A stretch of 64,000 bases of DNA from Herbaspirillum robiniae. Its GTDB lineage: Bacteria > Pseudomonadota > Gammaproteobacteria > Burkholderiales > Burkholderiaceae_D. The notes under the pieces are model-generated. The model was not told where the DNA came from. It saw only the letters and a list, made by a program, of their open reading frames with translations, and did no database searches. Below are positions 17,486-26,902 of this stretch, piece after piece. Each line of letters opens with the position of its first letter. Position 1 is the stretch's first letter. The DNA is taken from contig NZ_NJGU01000013.1 in the NCBI RefSeq assembly GCF_002213415.1, positions 62,001 through 126,000 of the forward strand, in the 5' to 3' direction. The position numbers and the translations under genes were made by a program.

Positions 17486-19123
17486 TCAGCGCTGCAGCGC
17501 GGGCAGCTCCGGCGTGATGTCCACGGCCGGACGGCCCAGCGGCACGGCATAGGCCTGCGCCTCCTGCGCGGCCAGCTTGAACTGGCTGACCACCTCGGAC
17601 AGACGCGCCGCCTGCTCCTGCATGGCCTCGGCGGCGGCCGCCGCCTGCTCCACCAGGGCGGCGTTCTGCTGGGTGGTCTGGTCCATCTCGGTGATGGCCA
17701 GGTTGACCTGGCTGATGCCGTCGCTCTGCTCGCGGCTGGCGGCGGTGATCTCGCCGACGATGTCGGCCACGTGGCGCACGCTGGCCACCACTTCACCCAT
17801 GGTGCTGCCGGCGCGGCCCACCAGCTCGCTGCCGGAACCGACCTTGGCCACGGAGTCGTCGATCAGGCCCTTGATCTCCTTGGCGGCCGAGGCGCTGCGC
17901 TGGGCCAGCGAGCGCACTTCGGAGGCCACCACCGCGAAGCCGCGGCCCTGCTCGCCGGCGCGCGCCGCTTCCACGGCGGCGTTCAGCGCCAGGATGTTGG
18001 TCTGGAACGCGATGCCGTCGATCACGCTGATGATGTCGACGATCTTGCGCGAGGATTCGTTGATCGACCCCATGGTCTGCACCACTTGCGACACCACTTC
18101 ACCGCCCTGCTGCGCCACCGACGAGGCCGAGGCCGCCAGCTGGTTGGCCTGGCGGGCGTTGTCGGCGTTCTGGTGCACGGTGGAGGTGAGTTCTTCCATG
18201 GCCGAGGCGGTTTCTTCCAGCGAGCCGGCCTGGCGCTCGGTGCGCGCGGACAGGTCGAGATTGCCGCCGGCGATCTCGCGCGAGGCCGTGGCGATGGCGT
18301 CGGTGCCACTGCGCACCTGGCCGACGATGCGCGCCAGGTTGTCGGTCATGGCCTGCAGCGCGTGCAGCAGCTTGCCGGTCTCGTCGCGGCGCGCGGCCAG
18401 GTCGGCGTCGATGCGGGTGGTCAGGTCGCCCGCGGCGACCGACTCGGCGGCGTTGACCGCGCGCTCCAGCGGGCGCGTGATGCCCAGCGCCAGGCGCCAG
18501 GCGAACAGGCAGCCGCTGGCCACCAGCAGCACCGCCAGCGCCAGCATCAGGTTGCGGCTCTGCTCATAGATGGACTGGATGTCGCCGGCGATGCCGTCGA
18601 TGCCGGCGCGCTGCACGTTGAGCAGCTGCTGCAGCAGGTCGAGGTAGCCCTTGGCGGCCACGTCATAGGGGCCGGCCAGGATCTTGGCCGCCTCTTCGGT
18701 CTGGCCCTCGGCCTTGGCCTTGGAGATGGCGTCGCGGTACTTGATGTAGTCCTTGCGCACGGCCGCCAGCCTGGTGAAGACGTCCTTTTCCTTGTCCGAG
18801 CTCAGCAGCGCCTCGATGGCCTTCTGCTGCTCGGTCGACTGGCGCGTCGCGGTTGCCGCATCCTCGGCGAAGAAGGCCGCCAGGCTGGGATCCGAACTCT
18901 TGGCGATGGCCGTGGTGCGGCGCACGCTGGTATGGATGGTGCGGTACCAGTCCGACACCAGGCGCTCCTTGAGCAGGGGCTTTTCCATCATCGACTCGGT
19001 GGCCGCGGCGATTCCGTGCAGGCGCCAGATGGACAAGGCCACCACCACGCTGGCGGCGACGAGGATGAAGGCGAAGCCGAGCGCCAGGCGACGGCCAATC
19101 TTCATGTTGGCGAAGTAATTCAT
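17486..19123 (-). CDS. Methyl-accepting chemotaxis protein 1 (4HB sensor)
   Basis: The chosen start at 19123 ([16 protein letters not shown]) follows GAGGGGAA; 545 residues. Layout: TM1 (about 9-31), a four-helix-bundle periplasmic sensor (about 35-185), TM2 (about 187-210), HAMP (about 211-265), then the cytoplasmic signalling hairpin with tip [20 protein letters not shown] and [20 protein letters not shown]. Unlike the four receptors further right, it ends [12 protein letters not shown] and has no C-terminal pentapeptide for CheR/CheB tethering. It lies downstream of phoR in the same direction, but a strong terminator separates them. The ligand is unknown. Confidence 0.9.
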   Translation of the reverse strand: MNYFANMKIGRRLALGFAFILVAASVVVALSIWRLHGIAAATESMMEKPLLKERLVSDWYRTIHTSVRRTTAIAKSSDPSLAAFFAEDAATATRQSTEQQKAIEALLSSDKEKDVFTRLAAVRKDYIKYRDAISKAKAEGQTEEAAKILAGPYDVAAKGYLDLLQQLLNVQRAGIDGIAGDIQSIYEQSRNLMLALAVLLVASGCLFAWRLALGITRPLERAVNAAESVAAGDLTTRIDADLAARRDETGKLLHALQAMTDNLARIVGQVRSGTDAIATASREIAGGNLDLSARTERQAGSLEETASAMEELTSTVHQNADNARQANQLAASASSVAQQGGEVVSQVVQTMGSINESSRKIVDIISVIDGIAFQTNILALNAAVEAARAGEQGRGFAVVASEVRSLAQRSASAAKEIKGLIDDSVAKVGSGSELVGRAGSTMGEVVASVRHVADIVGEITAASREQSDGISQVNLAITEMDQTTQQNAALVEQAAAAAEAMQEQAARLSEVVSQFKLAAQEAQAYAVPLGRPAVDITPELPALQR

Positions 19124-19364
19124 GGTTCCCCTCTGCGGAAAATCGATCGTTGTATTTGGGAAGGATGGCGGGCGGGCCGGTCTTGTTGTGGCGCCCCCGT
19201 TGTGGACCGGGGGCATTGTGCTTGCCGCCGCCTGCAAGGCCGGCAGCGGCCGTTCCCGCGCGGTGGTATTTTGGCCAAAAAGGCCGCCGGGCAGGTATTC
19301 GTATTTCTACCTAGCATGTCTGGCAACATCCGCGCATCCCCCTGCTGTCCGGGCTCGCCCAATA

Positions 19365-19390
19365 AAAAAGGATGCCGCGGCATCCTTTTT
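19365..19390. terminator. Bidirectional terminator after phoR
   Basis: A 26-bp perfect palindrome: AAAAAGGATGCCG and its exact complement CGGCATCCTTTTT. It forms a GC stem with A and T tracts on both sides and lies 5 bp beyond the phoR stop, closing the pst-pho operon. Confidence 0.85.
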
Positions 19391-19395
19391 CCCTG

Positions 19396-20706
19396 TCACT
19401 TTGCGGCAACAAAATCCTCGATGGTCTGGCTGGCCGGGAAATACACCGTGAAGGTGCTGCCGTGGTCCGGCACCGACTGGATGTCCAACGTGGCGTGGTG
19501 GCGCAGCAGCACGTGGCGCACGATGGCCAGCCCCAGGCCCGTGCCCTGGGTCTCGCGCGAGCGGCTCTTGTCGACCCGATAGAAGCGCTCGGTCAGGCGC
19601 GAGATGTGTTCCGGGCTGATGCCGATGCCGGTGTCCTGCACCGAGAAATGCGCGCCCTTGTCGTCGCTGGCCCAGCGCAGCATGATGCTGCCGCCTTCGG
19701 GCGTATAGCGCACGGCGTTGGTGACCAGGTTGGTGAAGGCGCTGCGCAGCTCGTCGACGTTGCCCTTCAGGTCCGGACCGGACACTTCCAGCGTGACGCT
19801 CTGCTTGCCGGCCGACAGCGCGCGCGCCTCGCCGGCGATGCCTTCGAGCAGCGGCTGCACGCGCACCACTTCCGAACGCAGCGGATAGTCGATCGACTCC
19901 AGCCGGGTCAGCGTGAGCATGTCGTCGATCAGGTTCTGCATGCGCTGGCCCTGCTCGGTCATCAGGGTCAGGTGCGCGGTGCGGGTCTGCTCGTCCAGCT
20001 TGGGCTGGGCCAGCGCGATCTCGAGGAAGCCGTTGATCACCGTCAGCGGCGTGCGCAGCTCGTGCGAGGCGTTGGCCACGAAATCGCGGCGCATCATGTC
20101 GATGCGCTCGGACTCGGTGGCGTCGTGGGTGACCAGGATCTGGCGACGGTTTTCGAACGGAATGATCTGCACGATCAGCTTGCGCTCGTGCAGCGCCAGC
20201 GTCAGCGGCTGCTCGTAGCGGCCGAGGATGATGTAGTCGATGAAGGCCGGGTTGCGGATCAGGTTGGTCACGCGCATGCCCTTGTCGCGGTCCAGGCGCA
20301 AACCCAGGTGCTGCTGGGCGGCCGGGTTGCACCACTCGAGGAACAGCACGTCGTCCATGATCGCCACGCCGTCCGGCAGCAGGCTCATCGCCTGGCGGAA
20401 GCGCGCCAGCCATTCGGTCAGCTCGGCCTGGTTCTTCTCGTCGTCGCGACGCATGCGGTACAGCCGCGCGTAGACGTCGGTCCAGGCGCCCCAGCCGTCG
20501 GGCAGGCGCGACTGGCCGGAGTCGTCCAGCCAGCTGGAGAGCCGCAACAGGTAATGCAGGTGGGCGATCATCATCGCCCCGACACCCAGCACCGCCGTGA
20601 CCAGGCCGGCGATGGGGCCGAAGAAGAAGCCTACGATTCCCGCTCCCGCCAGGCATAACACCAGGCGCAGGACGGCGGGAATCCAGAACAGCAGTTGTGG
20701 ACTCAT
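19396..20706 (-). CDS. phoR: Phosphate regulon sensor kinase PhoR
   Basis: A 436-residue histidine kinase. Two N-terminal membrane helices (about 8-52) are joined by a very short periplasmic turn, then a charged linker, a PAS domain (about 100-190, with LLPDGVAIMDDVLFLEWCN) and the HisKA motif FVANASHELRTPLT with the phospho-acceptor His. The ATPase domain has N box NLVTNAVRYTPEGG, DTGIGIS and GTGLGLAIVRH. The lack of a real periplasmic sensor is the PhoR hallmark; the signal comes from the Pst transporter through PhoU. It starts 68 bp after phoB and is the last gene of pstSCAB-phoU-phoB-phoR. Confidence 0.93.
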   Translation of the reverse strand: MSPQLLFWIPAVLRLVLCLAGAGIVGFFFGPIAGLVTAVLGVGAMMIAHLHYLLRLSSWLDDSGQSRLPDGWGAWTDVYARLYRMRRDDEKNQAELTEWLARFRQAMSLLPDGVAIMDDVLFLEWCNPAAQQHLGLRLDRDKGMRVTNLIRNPAFIDYIILGRYEQPLTLALHERKLIVQIIPFENRRQILVTHDATESERIDMMRRDFVANASHELRTPLTVINGFLEIALAQPKLDEQTRTAHLTLMTEQGQRMQNLIDDMLTLTRLESIDYPLRSEVVRVQPLLEGIAGEARALSAGKQSVTLEVSGPDLKGNVDELRSAFTNLVTNAVRYTPEGGSIMLRWASDDKGAHFSVQDTGIGISPEHISRLTERFYRVDKSRSRETQGTGLGLAIVRHVLLRHHATLDIQSVPDHGSTFTVYFPASQTIEDFVAAK

Positions 20707-20774
20707 TGATCTCGCAAGAAAACGTGGAGGCGCGGAGGCACCGGGGCCCTATTGTCGCCCAATAATAGGCTTTT

Positions 20775-21452
20775 TTATTTGGTCGACAGCATGTAACCGA
20801 CGCTGCGCACGGTCTTGATCAGGTATTCGGCATCCCGCAGCGCCTTGCGCAGGCGCAGCACGTGCACGTCCACCGTGCGTTCCTCGATCACCACATGGTC
20901 GCCCCAGACGCGGTCCAGCAGCTGGCTGCGGGAAAACACCCGGTCCGGATGGGCCAGAAAGAACTTCAGGAGCTTGTACTCGGCGTGGCCGATATCGATC
21001 TTGCCGCCCGACAAGGTGACCGAGCAGCTGGCCGGGTCGAGCGTGATGGGGCCGGCGGACATGATTTCCTGCGCATGTTCCGGGCTCTTGCGGCGCAGCA
21101 GCGCCTTGATGCGCGCGGTCAGCTCGCGCGGCGAGAACGGCTTGGTGATGTAGTCGTCGGCGCCGTTGTCGAGGCCGGCGATCTTGTCCTCTTCCATGCT
21201 CTTGGCGGTCAGCATGATCACCGACAGCTGCTGCAGCTGGCGGTCGGCGCGGATGCGCGAGAGCAGGTGCAGGCCGCTGCGGTCAGGCAGCATCCAGTCC
21301 AGCAGGACCAGTTGCGGCGCGCGATGCTGGACGAAATCCCAGGCGGCGGCGGCGTTGTTGACGACGAAACTGGACCAGCCGGCTTCCTTGAGCGTGAAAG
21401 CAATCAGCTCGGCAATCGACGGTTCGTCTTCGACGATCAGGATAGTGGTCAT
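20775..21452 (-). CDS. phoB: Phosphate regulon response regulator PhoB
   Basis: A 225-residue OmpR/PhoB-class regulator. The receiver domain (1-120) has the acidic pair in VEDEPS, the phospho-acceptor Asp in LVLLDWMLPDRSG, the Thr in MLTAKS and the Lys in ITKPFSPRE. The winged-helix domain (about 130-225) includes LLKFFLAHPDRVFSRSQLLD and VDVHVLRLRKAL. Phosphorylated PhoB binds Pho boxes as a tandem dimer; the boxes before pstS, ppk and the PhnZ-like gene in this window are its likely targets. It lies between phoU and phoR in the expected operon order. Confidence 0.95.
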   Translation of the reverse strand: MTTILIVEDEPSIAELIAFTLKEAGWSSFVVNNAAAAWDFVQHRAPQLVLLDWMLPDRSGLHLLSRIRADRQLQQLSVIMLTAKSMEEDKIAGLDNGADDYITKPFSPRELTARIKALLRRKSPEHAQEIMSAGPITLDPASCSVTLSGGKIDIGHAEYKLLKFFLAHPDRVFSRSQLLDRVWGDHVVIEERTVDVHVLRLRKALRDAEYLIKTVRSVGYMLSTK

Positions 21453-21571
21453 TTGATCAGATTCTTCTCAGGTTGCGGGTCTCCCTCCGCATATCGGCTT
21501 CGCGCGGGCCGGCAGCTCGTGGAGGCTGGCCGCCGGTCGTCTTCCGCGCGATTCTTCCGGATACCGCTCTT

Positions 21572-22282
21572 TCAGTCTTCGTCCTCGTCGATCACGCGGG
21601 CGGCGCCGAAGTCGGTGTGGCGGATGTCCTTGCCACCCACCACGTACACCACGTACTCGGCGATGTTCTTGGCATGGTCGCCGATGCGCTCGATGGCCTT
21701 GGCCACCCACAGGGTGTCGATGGAGCCGGAGATGGTGCGCGGGTCTTCCATCATGAAGGTGATCAGGCTGCGGGTGATCGAACGGAAGCCGTGGTCGATG
21801 CTGGCATCCTGCTTGATCAGTTCCAGCGCCTGCTTGTCGTCCAGGCGGGCGAAAGAATCCAGCGCGCTGCGCAGCAGCTCGCCGGCCTGCTCGGCGATCA
21901 GGCTCACGGTCTCGTAGTGCGAGATCAGGCCGATGCCGCGCTTGTGCAGGTGGATCGCGGTGCGCGCGATCTTGGTGGCTTCGTCGCCCACGCGTTCCAG
22001 GTCGGTGATGATCTTGATGGTCGCCATCACGGTGCGCAGGTCGTTGGCGGTCGGCTGGCGACGCACGATCAGGTGGCTGCAGGCGTCATCGAGTTCGACT
22101 TCCAGGCGGTTCACCGCCTCATCGTCCTTCATCACGCGCTTGGCCACTTCCAGGTTGCCGGTGCGGAAAGCCGCAATCGCATCCTGGAACTGATGTTCCA
22201 CCATGCCGCCCATGGCGAGCACCTTGGAACGGATTTCTTCCAGATCTTGGTCGTACTGCTTGGAGGAGTGATCGCCGGTCAT
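21572..22282 (-). CDS. phoU: Phosphate signalling protein PhoU
   Basis: A 236-residue all-helical protein made of two PhoU repeats, each with the acidic metal-cluster motif (for example LERVGDEATKIARTAI and IERIGDHAKNIAEYVVY). The N-terminus has FRTGNLEVAKRVMKDDEAVNRLE. PhoU links the transport state of PstSCAB to PhoR and is needed to switch PhoB off when phosphate is plentiful. The gap to pstB is unusually long (177 bp) and holds a large palindrome, listed separately, that could alter PhoU dosage relative to the transporter. Confidence 0.95.
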   Translation of the reverse strand: MTGDHSSKQYDQDLEEIRSKVLAMGGMVEHQFQDAIAAFRTGNLEVAKRVMKDDEAVNRLEVELDDACSHLIVRRQPTANDLRTVMATIKIITDLERVGDEATKIARTAIHLHKRGIGLISHYETVSLIAEQAGELLRSALDSFARLDDKQALELIKQDASIDHGFRSITRSLITFMMEDPRTISGSIDTLWVAKAIERIGDHAKNIAEYVVYVVGGKDIRHTDFGAARVIDEDED

Positions 22283-22342
22283 GTGACGTCCCTAATTAAT
22301 TGAATTCTGTAAAAAGTAAGTGCCCTGACTACTCTGTGGAAT

Positions 22343-22453
22343 CGTCGTATCGGCGTAGCGAGCGCTTCGAATTCGCGCCGAGAAGCGCAGCCGTACGGTT
22401 GTACGGCGAGCATCGCAGGCGCGAAGTCGGAGCGCGCAGTAGCCGAGACGACG
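22343..22453. repeat. Large imperfect palindrome between pstB and phoU
   Basis: About 110 bp that fold back on themselves. The outer arms are CGTCGTATCGGC (22343-22354) and GCCGAGACGACG (22442-22453). Inner arms are GCGCTTCGAATTCGCGCC and GGCGCGAAGTCGGAGCGC, and the centre is CCGTACGG-TT-GTACGG. Mismatches are few and scattered. It contains no ORF and lies just past the pstB stop codon inside the operon. It resembles an intergenic palindromic repeat unit more than a simple terminator, because no T tract follows. Confidence 0.7.
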
Positions 22454-22459
22454 CTTCAA

Positions 22460-23278
22460 TCAACCAAAGCGGCCGGTGATGTAGTCTTGGGTTTCCTTGC
22501 GCACCGGATTCATGAAGATCTGGTCGGTCTCGCCGAACTCGACCAGCTCGCCCAGGTACATGTAGGCGGTGTAATCCGAGCAACGCGCGGCCTGCTGCAT
22601 GTTGTGGGTCACGATGGCGATGGTGTAGTCGTTCTTCAGCTCGCCGATCAACTCTTCCACCTTGGCCGTCGAGATCGGGTCCAGCGCCGAGGTCGGCTCG
22701 TCCAGCAGCAGCACTTCGGGCTTGACCGCCACGCCGCGCGCGATGCACAGGCGCTGTTGCTGGCCGCCGGAGAGCGACAGGCCGCTCTTGTGCAGCTTGT
22801 CCTTGACTTCACCCCACAGCGCCGCCTTGTTCAGCGCCCATTCGACGCGCTCGTCCATCTCGCCCTTGGGCAGGTTCTCGTACAGGCGGATGCCGAAGGC
22901 GATGTTGTCGTAGACCGACATCGGGAACGGGGTCGGCTTCTGGAACACCATGCCGACCTTGGCGCGCAGCATGTTCAGATCCTGGCCCGGTTCGAGGATG
23001 TTGTTGCCGGCGTAGACGATCTTGCCCTCGGCGCGCTGGCCGGGGTACAGGTCGTACATGCGGTTGAAGGTGCGCAGCAGGGTCGACTTGCCGCAGCCCG
23101 AGGGGCCGATGAAGGCGGTCACCTTGCCTTCATAGATGTTCAGATTGATGTTCTTCAGGCCCTGGAATCCGCCGTAGTAAAAATTCAGCTGCGAGATTTC
23201 GATCGTGGCCTTCTTGCCCGCAGCGGCGTTGGCTGCGGATGCGGTCGATGCCGGGGTTGCCATTTGAGCAGTAGTCAT
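22460..23278 (-). CDS. pstB: Phosphate ABC transporter ATPase PstB
   Basis: The chosen start at 23278 ([14 protein letters not shown]) gives 272 residues. It shows Walker [13 protein letters not shown], the signature [14 protein letters not shown], Walker [14 protein letters not shown] and the switch His in [10 protein letters not shown]. The PstB-specific segments [10 protein letters not shown] and YLGELVEFG are present. An Ala-rich N-terminal extension of about 25 residues precedes the ABC core. It powers high-affinity phosphate import with PstS, PstC and PstA and starts 17 nt after pstA. Confidence 0.96.
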   Translation of the reverse strand: MTTAQMATPASTASAANAAAGKKATIEISQLNFYYGGFQGLKNINLNIYEGKVTAFIGPSGCGKSTLLRTFNRMYDLYPGQRAEGKIVYAGNNILEPGQDLNMLRAKVGMVFQKPTPFPMSVYDNIAFGIRLYENLPKGEMDERVEWALNKAALWGEVKDKLHKSGLSLSGGQQQRLCIARGVAVKPEVLLLDEPTSALDPISTAKVEELIGELKNDYTIAIVTHNMQQAARCSDYTAYMYLGELVEFGETDQIFMNPVRKETQDYITGRFG

Positions 23279-23295
23279 GTCGGTCACTTGAAAAA

Positions 23296-24192
23296 TTAGC
23301 CGGGGATTTGTTGCTTGAACAGGGTACGGGACAGCACGTTGAGCAGCAGCACGCTGAAGGTGATCAGCAGCGCACCGCCCCATGCCAGCGAGACCCAGTT
23401 GTCATACGGGCTCATGGCGAACTGGTTGATCACCACCGGCAGGTTGGCGATCGGACGGTTCATGTTGGTGCTGAAGAACTGGTTGTTCAGGGCAGTGAAC
23501 AGCAGCGGCGCGGTCTCGCCGGAGATGCGGGCCACCGCCAGCAGCACGCCGGTCACCACGCCGGCCTTGACGGCGCGCAGGCGCACGATCATGGCTACTT
23601 TCCAGCGCGGCGCGCCCAGGGCGAAGGCGGCTTCGCGCAGGCCGTTGGGCACCAGCTTCAACATGTTGTCGGTCGTACGCACCACCACCGGAATGGCGAT
23701 CAGCGAGATCGCGAAGGTGCCGGCCCAGCCGGAGAAGTGGCCGACGTTGGCCACGTAGATCGCGTAGATGAACAGGCCGATCACGATCGACGGCGCCGAC
23801 AGCATGATGTCGGTGACGAAGCGGGTCACCTGGGCCAGCTTGCTCTCTTCGCCGTATTCGGCCAGGTAGACGCCGGCCAGGATGCCGATCGGGGTGCTGA
23901 TCAGAGTGCTCAGGCCGACCATCATCAGGCTGCCGACGATGGGGTTGAGCAGGCCGCCGCCCTCACCGCCGGGACCCGGGGTGTTTTCGGTCAGCATGCC
24001 CAGGTTCAGCGCGGTCACGCCCTTGAACACCAGGGTCAGCAGGATCCAGGCCAGCACGAACAGGCCCAGGCCCATGGCCAGGAAGGAGAACAGCATGCCG
24101 ACGCGGTGTTGCATCAGGCGACGGCGATACACCGGATTCATGGCCTGCGGCTTGTCGGCGCCGGCGACTGCGGTTTGTGTGGTTTGGCTCAT
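23296..24192 (-). CDS. pstA: Phosphate ABC transporter permease PstA
   Basis: The start codon overlaps the pstC stop by one base (TAATG at 24192), giving 298 residues; a longer open frame upstream lies inside pstC and is not used. About six membrane helices are present, with the coupling-helix EAA loop [20 protein letters not shown]. The segment [19 protein letters not shown] near the end is typical of PstA. It forms the transmembrane channel with PstC. Confidence 0.95.
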   Translation of the reverse strand: MSQTTQTAVAGADKPQAMNPVYRRRLMQHRVGMLFSFLAMGLGLFVLAWILLTLVFKGVTALNLGMLTENTPGPGGEGGGLLNPIVGSLMMVGLSTLISTPIGILAGVYLAEYGEESKLAQVTRFVTDIMLSAPSIVIGLFIYAIYVANVGHFSGWAGTFAISLIAIPVVVRTTDNMLKLVPNGLREAAFALGAPRWKVAMIVRLRAVKAGVVTGVLLAVARISGETAPLLFTALNNQFFSTNMNRPIANLPVVINQFAMSPYDNWVSLAWGGALLITFSVLLLNVLSRTLFKQQIPG

Positions 24193-25229
24193 TATTTGGC
24201 TCCTTCCTTGCGCGCCATGCCCATCAGCATGATCTTGGCGACGGACAGGACGATGAAGGTGATGACGAACAGGATCAGGCCCAGTGCGAACAGCGAGGAA
24301 ACGTGCAGCTTGCTGGACGCCTCGGCGATTTCGTTGGCCAGGGTCGAGGCGATCGAGTTGCCGGCGGCGAACAGCGACCACGACAGGCGGTGCGAGTTGC
24401 CGATCACGAAGGTGACGGCCATGGTCTCGCCCAGCGCGCGACCGAGGCCCAGCATCACGCCGCCGACCACGCCGGTCTTGGTGTACGGCAGCACCACCTT
24501 GCGCACCACTTCCCAGCGGGTGCAGCCCAGGCCGTAGGCCGATTCCTTCAGCACCGCCGGCACCACTTCGAACACGTCGCGCATCACCGAGGAGATGAAG
24601 GGAATGATCATCACGGCCAGGATCAGGCCGGCGGTCAGGATGCCGATGCCCATGGTCGGGCCGGAGAACAGCACGCCGATGCCGGGGATCTGGCCCAGGG
24701 TGGCTTTCAGGAACGGCTGGCCGTATTCGGAGAACAGCGGCGCGAACACGAACAGGCCCCACATGCCGTAGATGATGGAGGGCACGCCCGCCAGCAGCTC
24801 GACACAGGTGCCCAGCGGACGGCGCAGCTTGGCCGGGCAGATTTCAGTCAGGAACAGCGCGATGCCGAAGCTGACCGGGAAGGCGATCAGGAGCGCGATG
24901 ATCGAAGTCGACAGCGTGCCGACGATGGCGATCATGGCGCCGAATTGCTCATTGGTGGGATCCCACTCCACGCGCGTGATGAAGCCCGGGCCGAAAGCCT
25001 GGAAGGCCGGCGCCGCGTTGATGAAGAGGGAAACGATGATGCCGCCCAGCATCAGCAGCACGGACAGTGCGAAGATGAGCGTCACCTTGTGGAAGAAGAA
25101 GTCTTGCAGTCGCTGCCTGCGCATGACGGCCATCAGCTTCTGGTGCGCAGCCTGCGCACTTTCAGTATCTGTCGCGGATTTTTTTACTTCGGTGTTCGAC
25201 ATAGCCGTGGTGGAATAATTTGCGCTCAT
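24192..25229 (-). CDS. pstC: Phosphate ABC transporter permease PstC
   Basis: A 345-residue membrane protein with a charged N-terminal cytoplasmic stretch (about 50 residues) and six to seven membrane helices. The EAA loop reads [20 protein letters not shown] and [16 protein letters not shown] follows, both standard for PstC. A second in-frame ATG at 25202 could also serve as start. It is preceded by a 164-bp gap with a strong terminator-like hairpin after pstS, so its expression is probably well below that of the binding protein. Confidence 0.95.
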   Translation of the reverse strand: MSANYSTTAMSNTEVKKSATDTESAQAAHQKLMAVMRRQRLQDFFFHKVTLIFALSVLLMLGGIIVSLFINAAPAFQAFGPGFITRVEWDPTNEQFGAMIAIVGTLSTSIIALLIAFPVSFGIALFLTEICPAKLRRPLGTCVELLAGVPSIIYGMWGLFVFAPLFSEYGQPFLKATLGQIPGIGVLFSGPTMGIGILTAGLILAVMIIPFISSVMRDVFEVVPAVLKESAYGLGCTRWEVVRKVVLPYTKTGVVGGVMLGLGRALGETMAVTFVIGNSHRLSWSLFAAGNSIASTLANEIAEASSKLHVSSLFALGLILFVITFIVLSVAKIMLMGMARKEGAK

Positions 25230-25243
25230 TTGAATTCACCATT

Positions 25244-25307
25244 AAAACGGGCCATCGCCGCGAATGCTCTGCTTCTCAGAGTTGCTCGTTTTCGCTGCGA
25301 TGGCCCG
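25244..25307 (-). terminator. Attenuator-like hairpin between pstS and pstC
   Basis: Arms CGGGCCATCGCCGCGAA (25248-25264) and TTCGCTGCGATGGCCCG (25291-25307) pair over 17 bp with one mismatch. The loop holds a smaller hairpin (CTCTG/CAGAG), and TTTTAAT follows on the minus strand. It should end most transcripts after pstS while allowing read-through into pstCAB. Confidence 0.7.
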
Positions 25308-25393
25308 TGTGCTTCGTATGGGGAAGCTTGCTTTCTGCTTTCCTGCATGGATGCCGGGTTACGGCATCCCTTCAGATCGGCTTGACAGTGCGA

Positions 25394-26449
25394 TTACCAG
25401 ATCGCCTTGCCGCTGCCGTCCTTCAGGTTGGCCTTCCAGGAGTCTTCCACCAGCTTGGTGACCGAAGTCGGCAGCGGGACGTAGTCCAGGTCGGCTGCGG
25501 ACTTGCCGCCGTTCTTGTAAGCCCAGTCGAAGAACTTCAGGACTTCCTTGCCCTTGGCGCCGTCGCCAGCCTGCTCCTTGTGCAGCAGGATGAAGGTGGC
25601 GCTGGAGATAGGCCACGAAGCCTTGCCGGCAGCGTCGGTGAAGTCGACAGCGAAGCCCGGGGTCTTGGCCCAGTCGCCGGCGGCGGTAGCGGCCTTGAAG
25701 GATTCGTCGTCAGGCGACACGAAGTTGCCGTCCTTGTTCTTCAGTTGGGTGAAGTTCAGCTTGTTCTTCTTCACGTAGGCGTACTCGACGTAGCCGATCG
25801 CGCCCTTGACCTTCTGCACGTTGGCGGCGACGCCTTCGTTACCCTTGCCGCCCACGCCGGTCGGCCACTTCACTGCGGTGCCTGCGCCGATCTTGCTCTT
25901 GAAGTCAGCGTTGGCCTTGGACAGGTAGGAGGTGAACACGTAGGAGGTGCCCGAAGCGTCCGAACGGTAGACGACGGTGATGTCGTCGGCCGGCAGCTTC
26001 ACGCCCGGGTTCAGGGCGGCGATTTCAGCGGCGTTCCACTTGGTGATCTTGCCGGCGTAGATGTCGCCCAGCACTTGGCCGGACAGCTTGATCTGGCCCG
26101 GGGTCACGCCGTCCAGGTTCACGACCGGAACCACGCCGCCGACCACTGCCGGGAACTGGGTCAGGCCGGCTTCGGACAGCTCTTGCTGGGTCAGCGGAGC
26201 GTCGGAAGCGCCGAAGTCGACGGTCTTGGCCTTGATTTGCTTGATGCCGCCGCCGGAACCGATCGATTGGTAGTTCAGGCTGTTGCCGGTCTTGGCCTTG
26301 TATTCTTCAGCCCACTTGGCGTACACGGGATACGGGAACGATGCGCCCGCGCCGGTGATTTCTGCTGCATGCACAGCACCGCCGAAGGCGAAAGCGCCTG
26401 CCACTGCGGCTGCGATTGCAACAGACTTAATCAGTTGGTTGAAACCCAT
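25394..26449 (-). CDS. pstS: Periplasmic phosphate-binding protein PstS
   Basis: The start at 26449 (MGFNQLIKSVAIAAAVAG) is set by AGGAGT just upstream; 351 residues including a Sec signal cleaved near AVHA-AEITG. The mature protein begins EITGAGASFPYPVYAKW, the PstS hallmark, and carries the phosphate-contact segments IGSGGGIKQIKAKTVDFG, DASGTSYVFTSYLSK and GNEGVAANVQ. It captures phosphate for PstCAB. It is the first gene of the operon, with a triple Pho box about 100 bp upstream, and is probably the most highly expressed because of the hairpin after it. Confidence 0.96.
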   Translation of the reverse strand: MGFNQLIKSVAIAAAVAGAFAFGGAVHAAEITGAGASFPYPVYAKWAEEYKAKTGNSLNYQSIGSGGGIKQIKAKTVDFGASDAPLTQQELSEAGLTQFPAVVGGVVPVVNLDGVTPGQIKLSGQVLGDIYAGKITKWNAAEIAALNPGVKLPADDITVVYRSDASGTSYVFTSYLSKANADFKSKIGAGTAVKWPTGVGGKGNEGVAANVQKVKGAIGYVEYAYVKKNKLNFTQLKNKDGNFVSPDDESFKAATAAGDWAKTPGFAVDFTDAAGKASWPISSATFILLHKEQAGDGAKGKEVLKFFDWAYKNGGKSAADLDYVPLPTSVTKLVEDSWKANLKDGSGKAIW

Positions 26450-26531
26450 TTCTGATACTCCTATGTTTTTGAACGGTTTGAGCGTCACTGAGACATCACG
26501 GTTGGTGGGATGCACTTCTCGGACAGGGCGA

Positions 26532-26576
26532 ACTTTAACCAGCTAATGTGACGAGTTTATGACGGGGCATTGTCAG
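26532..26576 (-). promoter_or_regulatory. Triple Pho box and -10 element of pstS
   Basis: On the minus strand three 11-bp units follow each other: CTGACAATGCC (26576-26566), CCGTCATAAAC (26565-26555) and TCGTCACATTA (26554-26544). They match the PhoB half-site CTGTCAT at 11-bp spacing. The last 7-bp half-site ends exactly 10 nt before TAAAGT (26537-26532), the distance usual for PhoB-activated promoters that lack a -35 box. Confidence 0.8.
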
Positions 26577-26770
26577 TTTGCTTCCGACGGACAATTGCTC
26601 ATCCGCACCTGTCATATTTCCCGAATGGCAACTTTGCACAGCCTGCCGCGCTTTCGCCGCCGCTTGCGGCAGTCCCCGCCGGCTGCGGCTTGCGGCCTGG
26701 GCCGGGCACAAAAACGGGGGGTTTTATGACATTCAATTTCCCACAGGAAAGCATTGGCAAATAATTAAAA

Positions 26771-26788
26771 GATGGAAACGTTTCCATC
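26771..26788. promoter_or_regulatory. 18-bp perfect palindrome resembling a LacI-family operator
   Basis: GATGGAAACGTTTCCATC is a perfect inverted repeat with the central CG and AAACGTTT core found in operators of LacI/PurR/CcpA-type regulators. It lies between the pstS and ppk promoters, about 30 bp before the ppk Pho box. No LacI-family regulator is encoded in the window. Confidence 0.5.
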
Positions 26789-26816
26789 GAAGAAATATGA
26801 CAAAGGGGCTTTTGTT

Positions 26817-26850
26817 CTGTCATAAACTTGTCATACCTCCTCAATACACT
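26817..26850 (+). promoter_or_regulatory. Pho box and -10 element of ppk
   Basis: CTGTCAT (26817-26823), a 4-nt AAAC spacer and TTGTCAT (26828-26834) form a near-consensus Pho box. Ten nucleotides later comes TACACT (26845-26850) as -10. The start codon is at 26903, giving a leader of about 45 nt. Confidence 0.8.
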
Positions 26851-26902
26851 CCGGGCAAATTCATATACTCCCCGGGATGACCTGGATGGACAGGAACCGT
26901 CA

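Noticed and set aside
20748-20776. Terminator between phoB and phoR
   Set aside because: The hairpin CCTATT/AATAGG has its T tract on the plus strand, opposite to the operon, and no plus-strand gene ends there.
26590-26770. Small genes in the pstS-ppk gap
   Set aside because: Short frames there have no binding sites and overlap the regulatory sequences of two divergent promoters.
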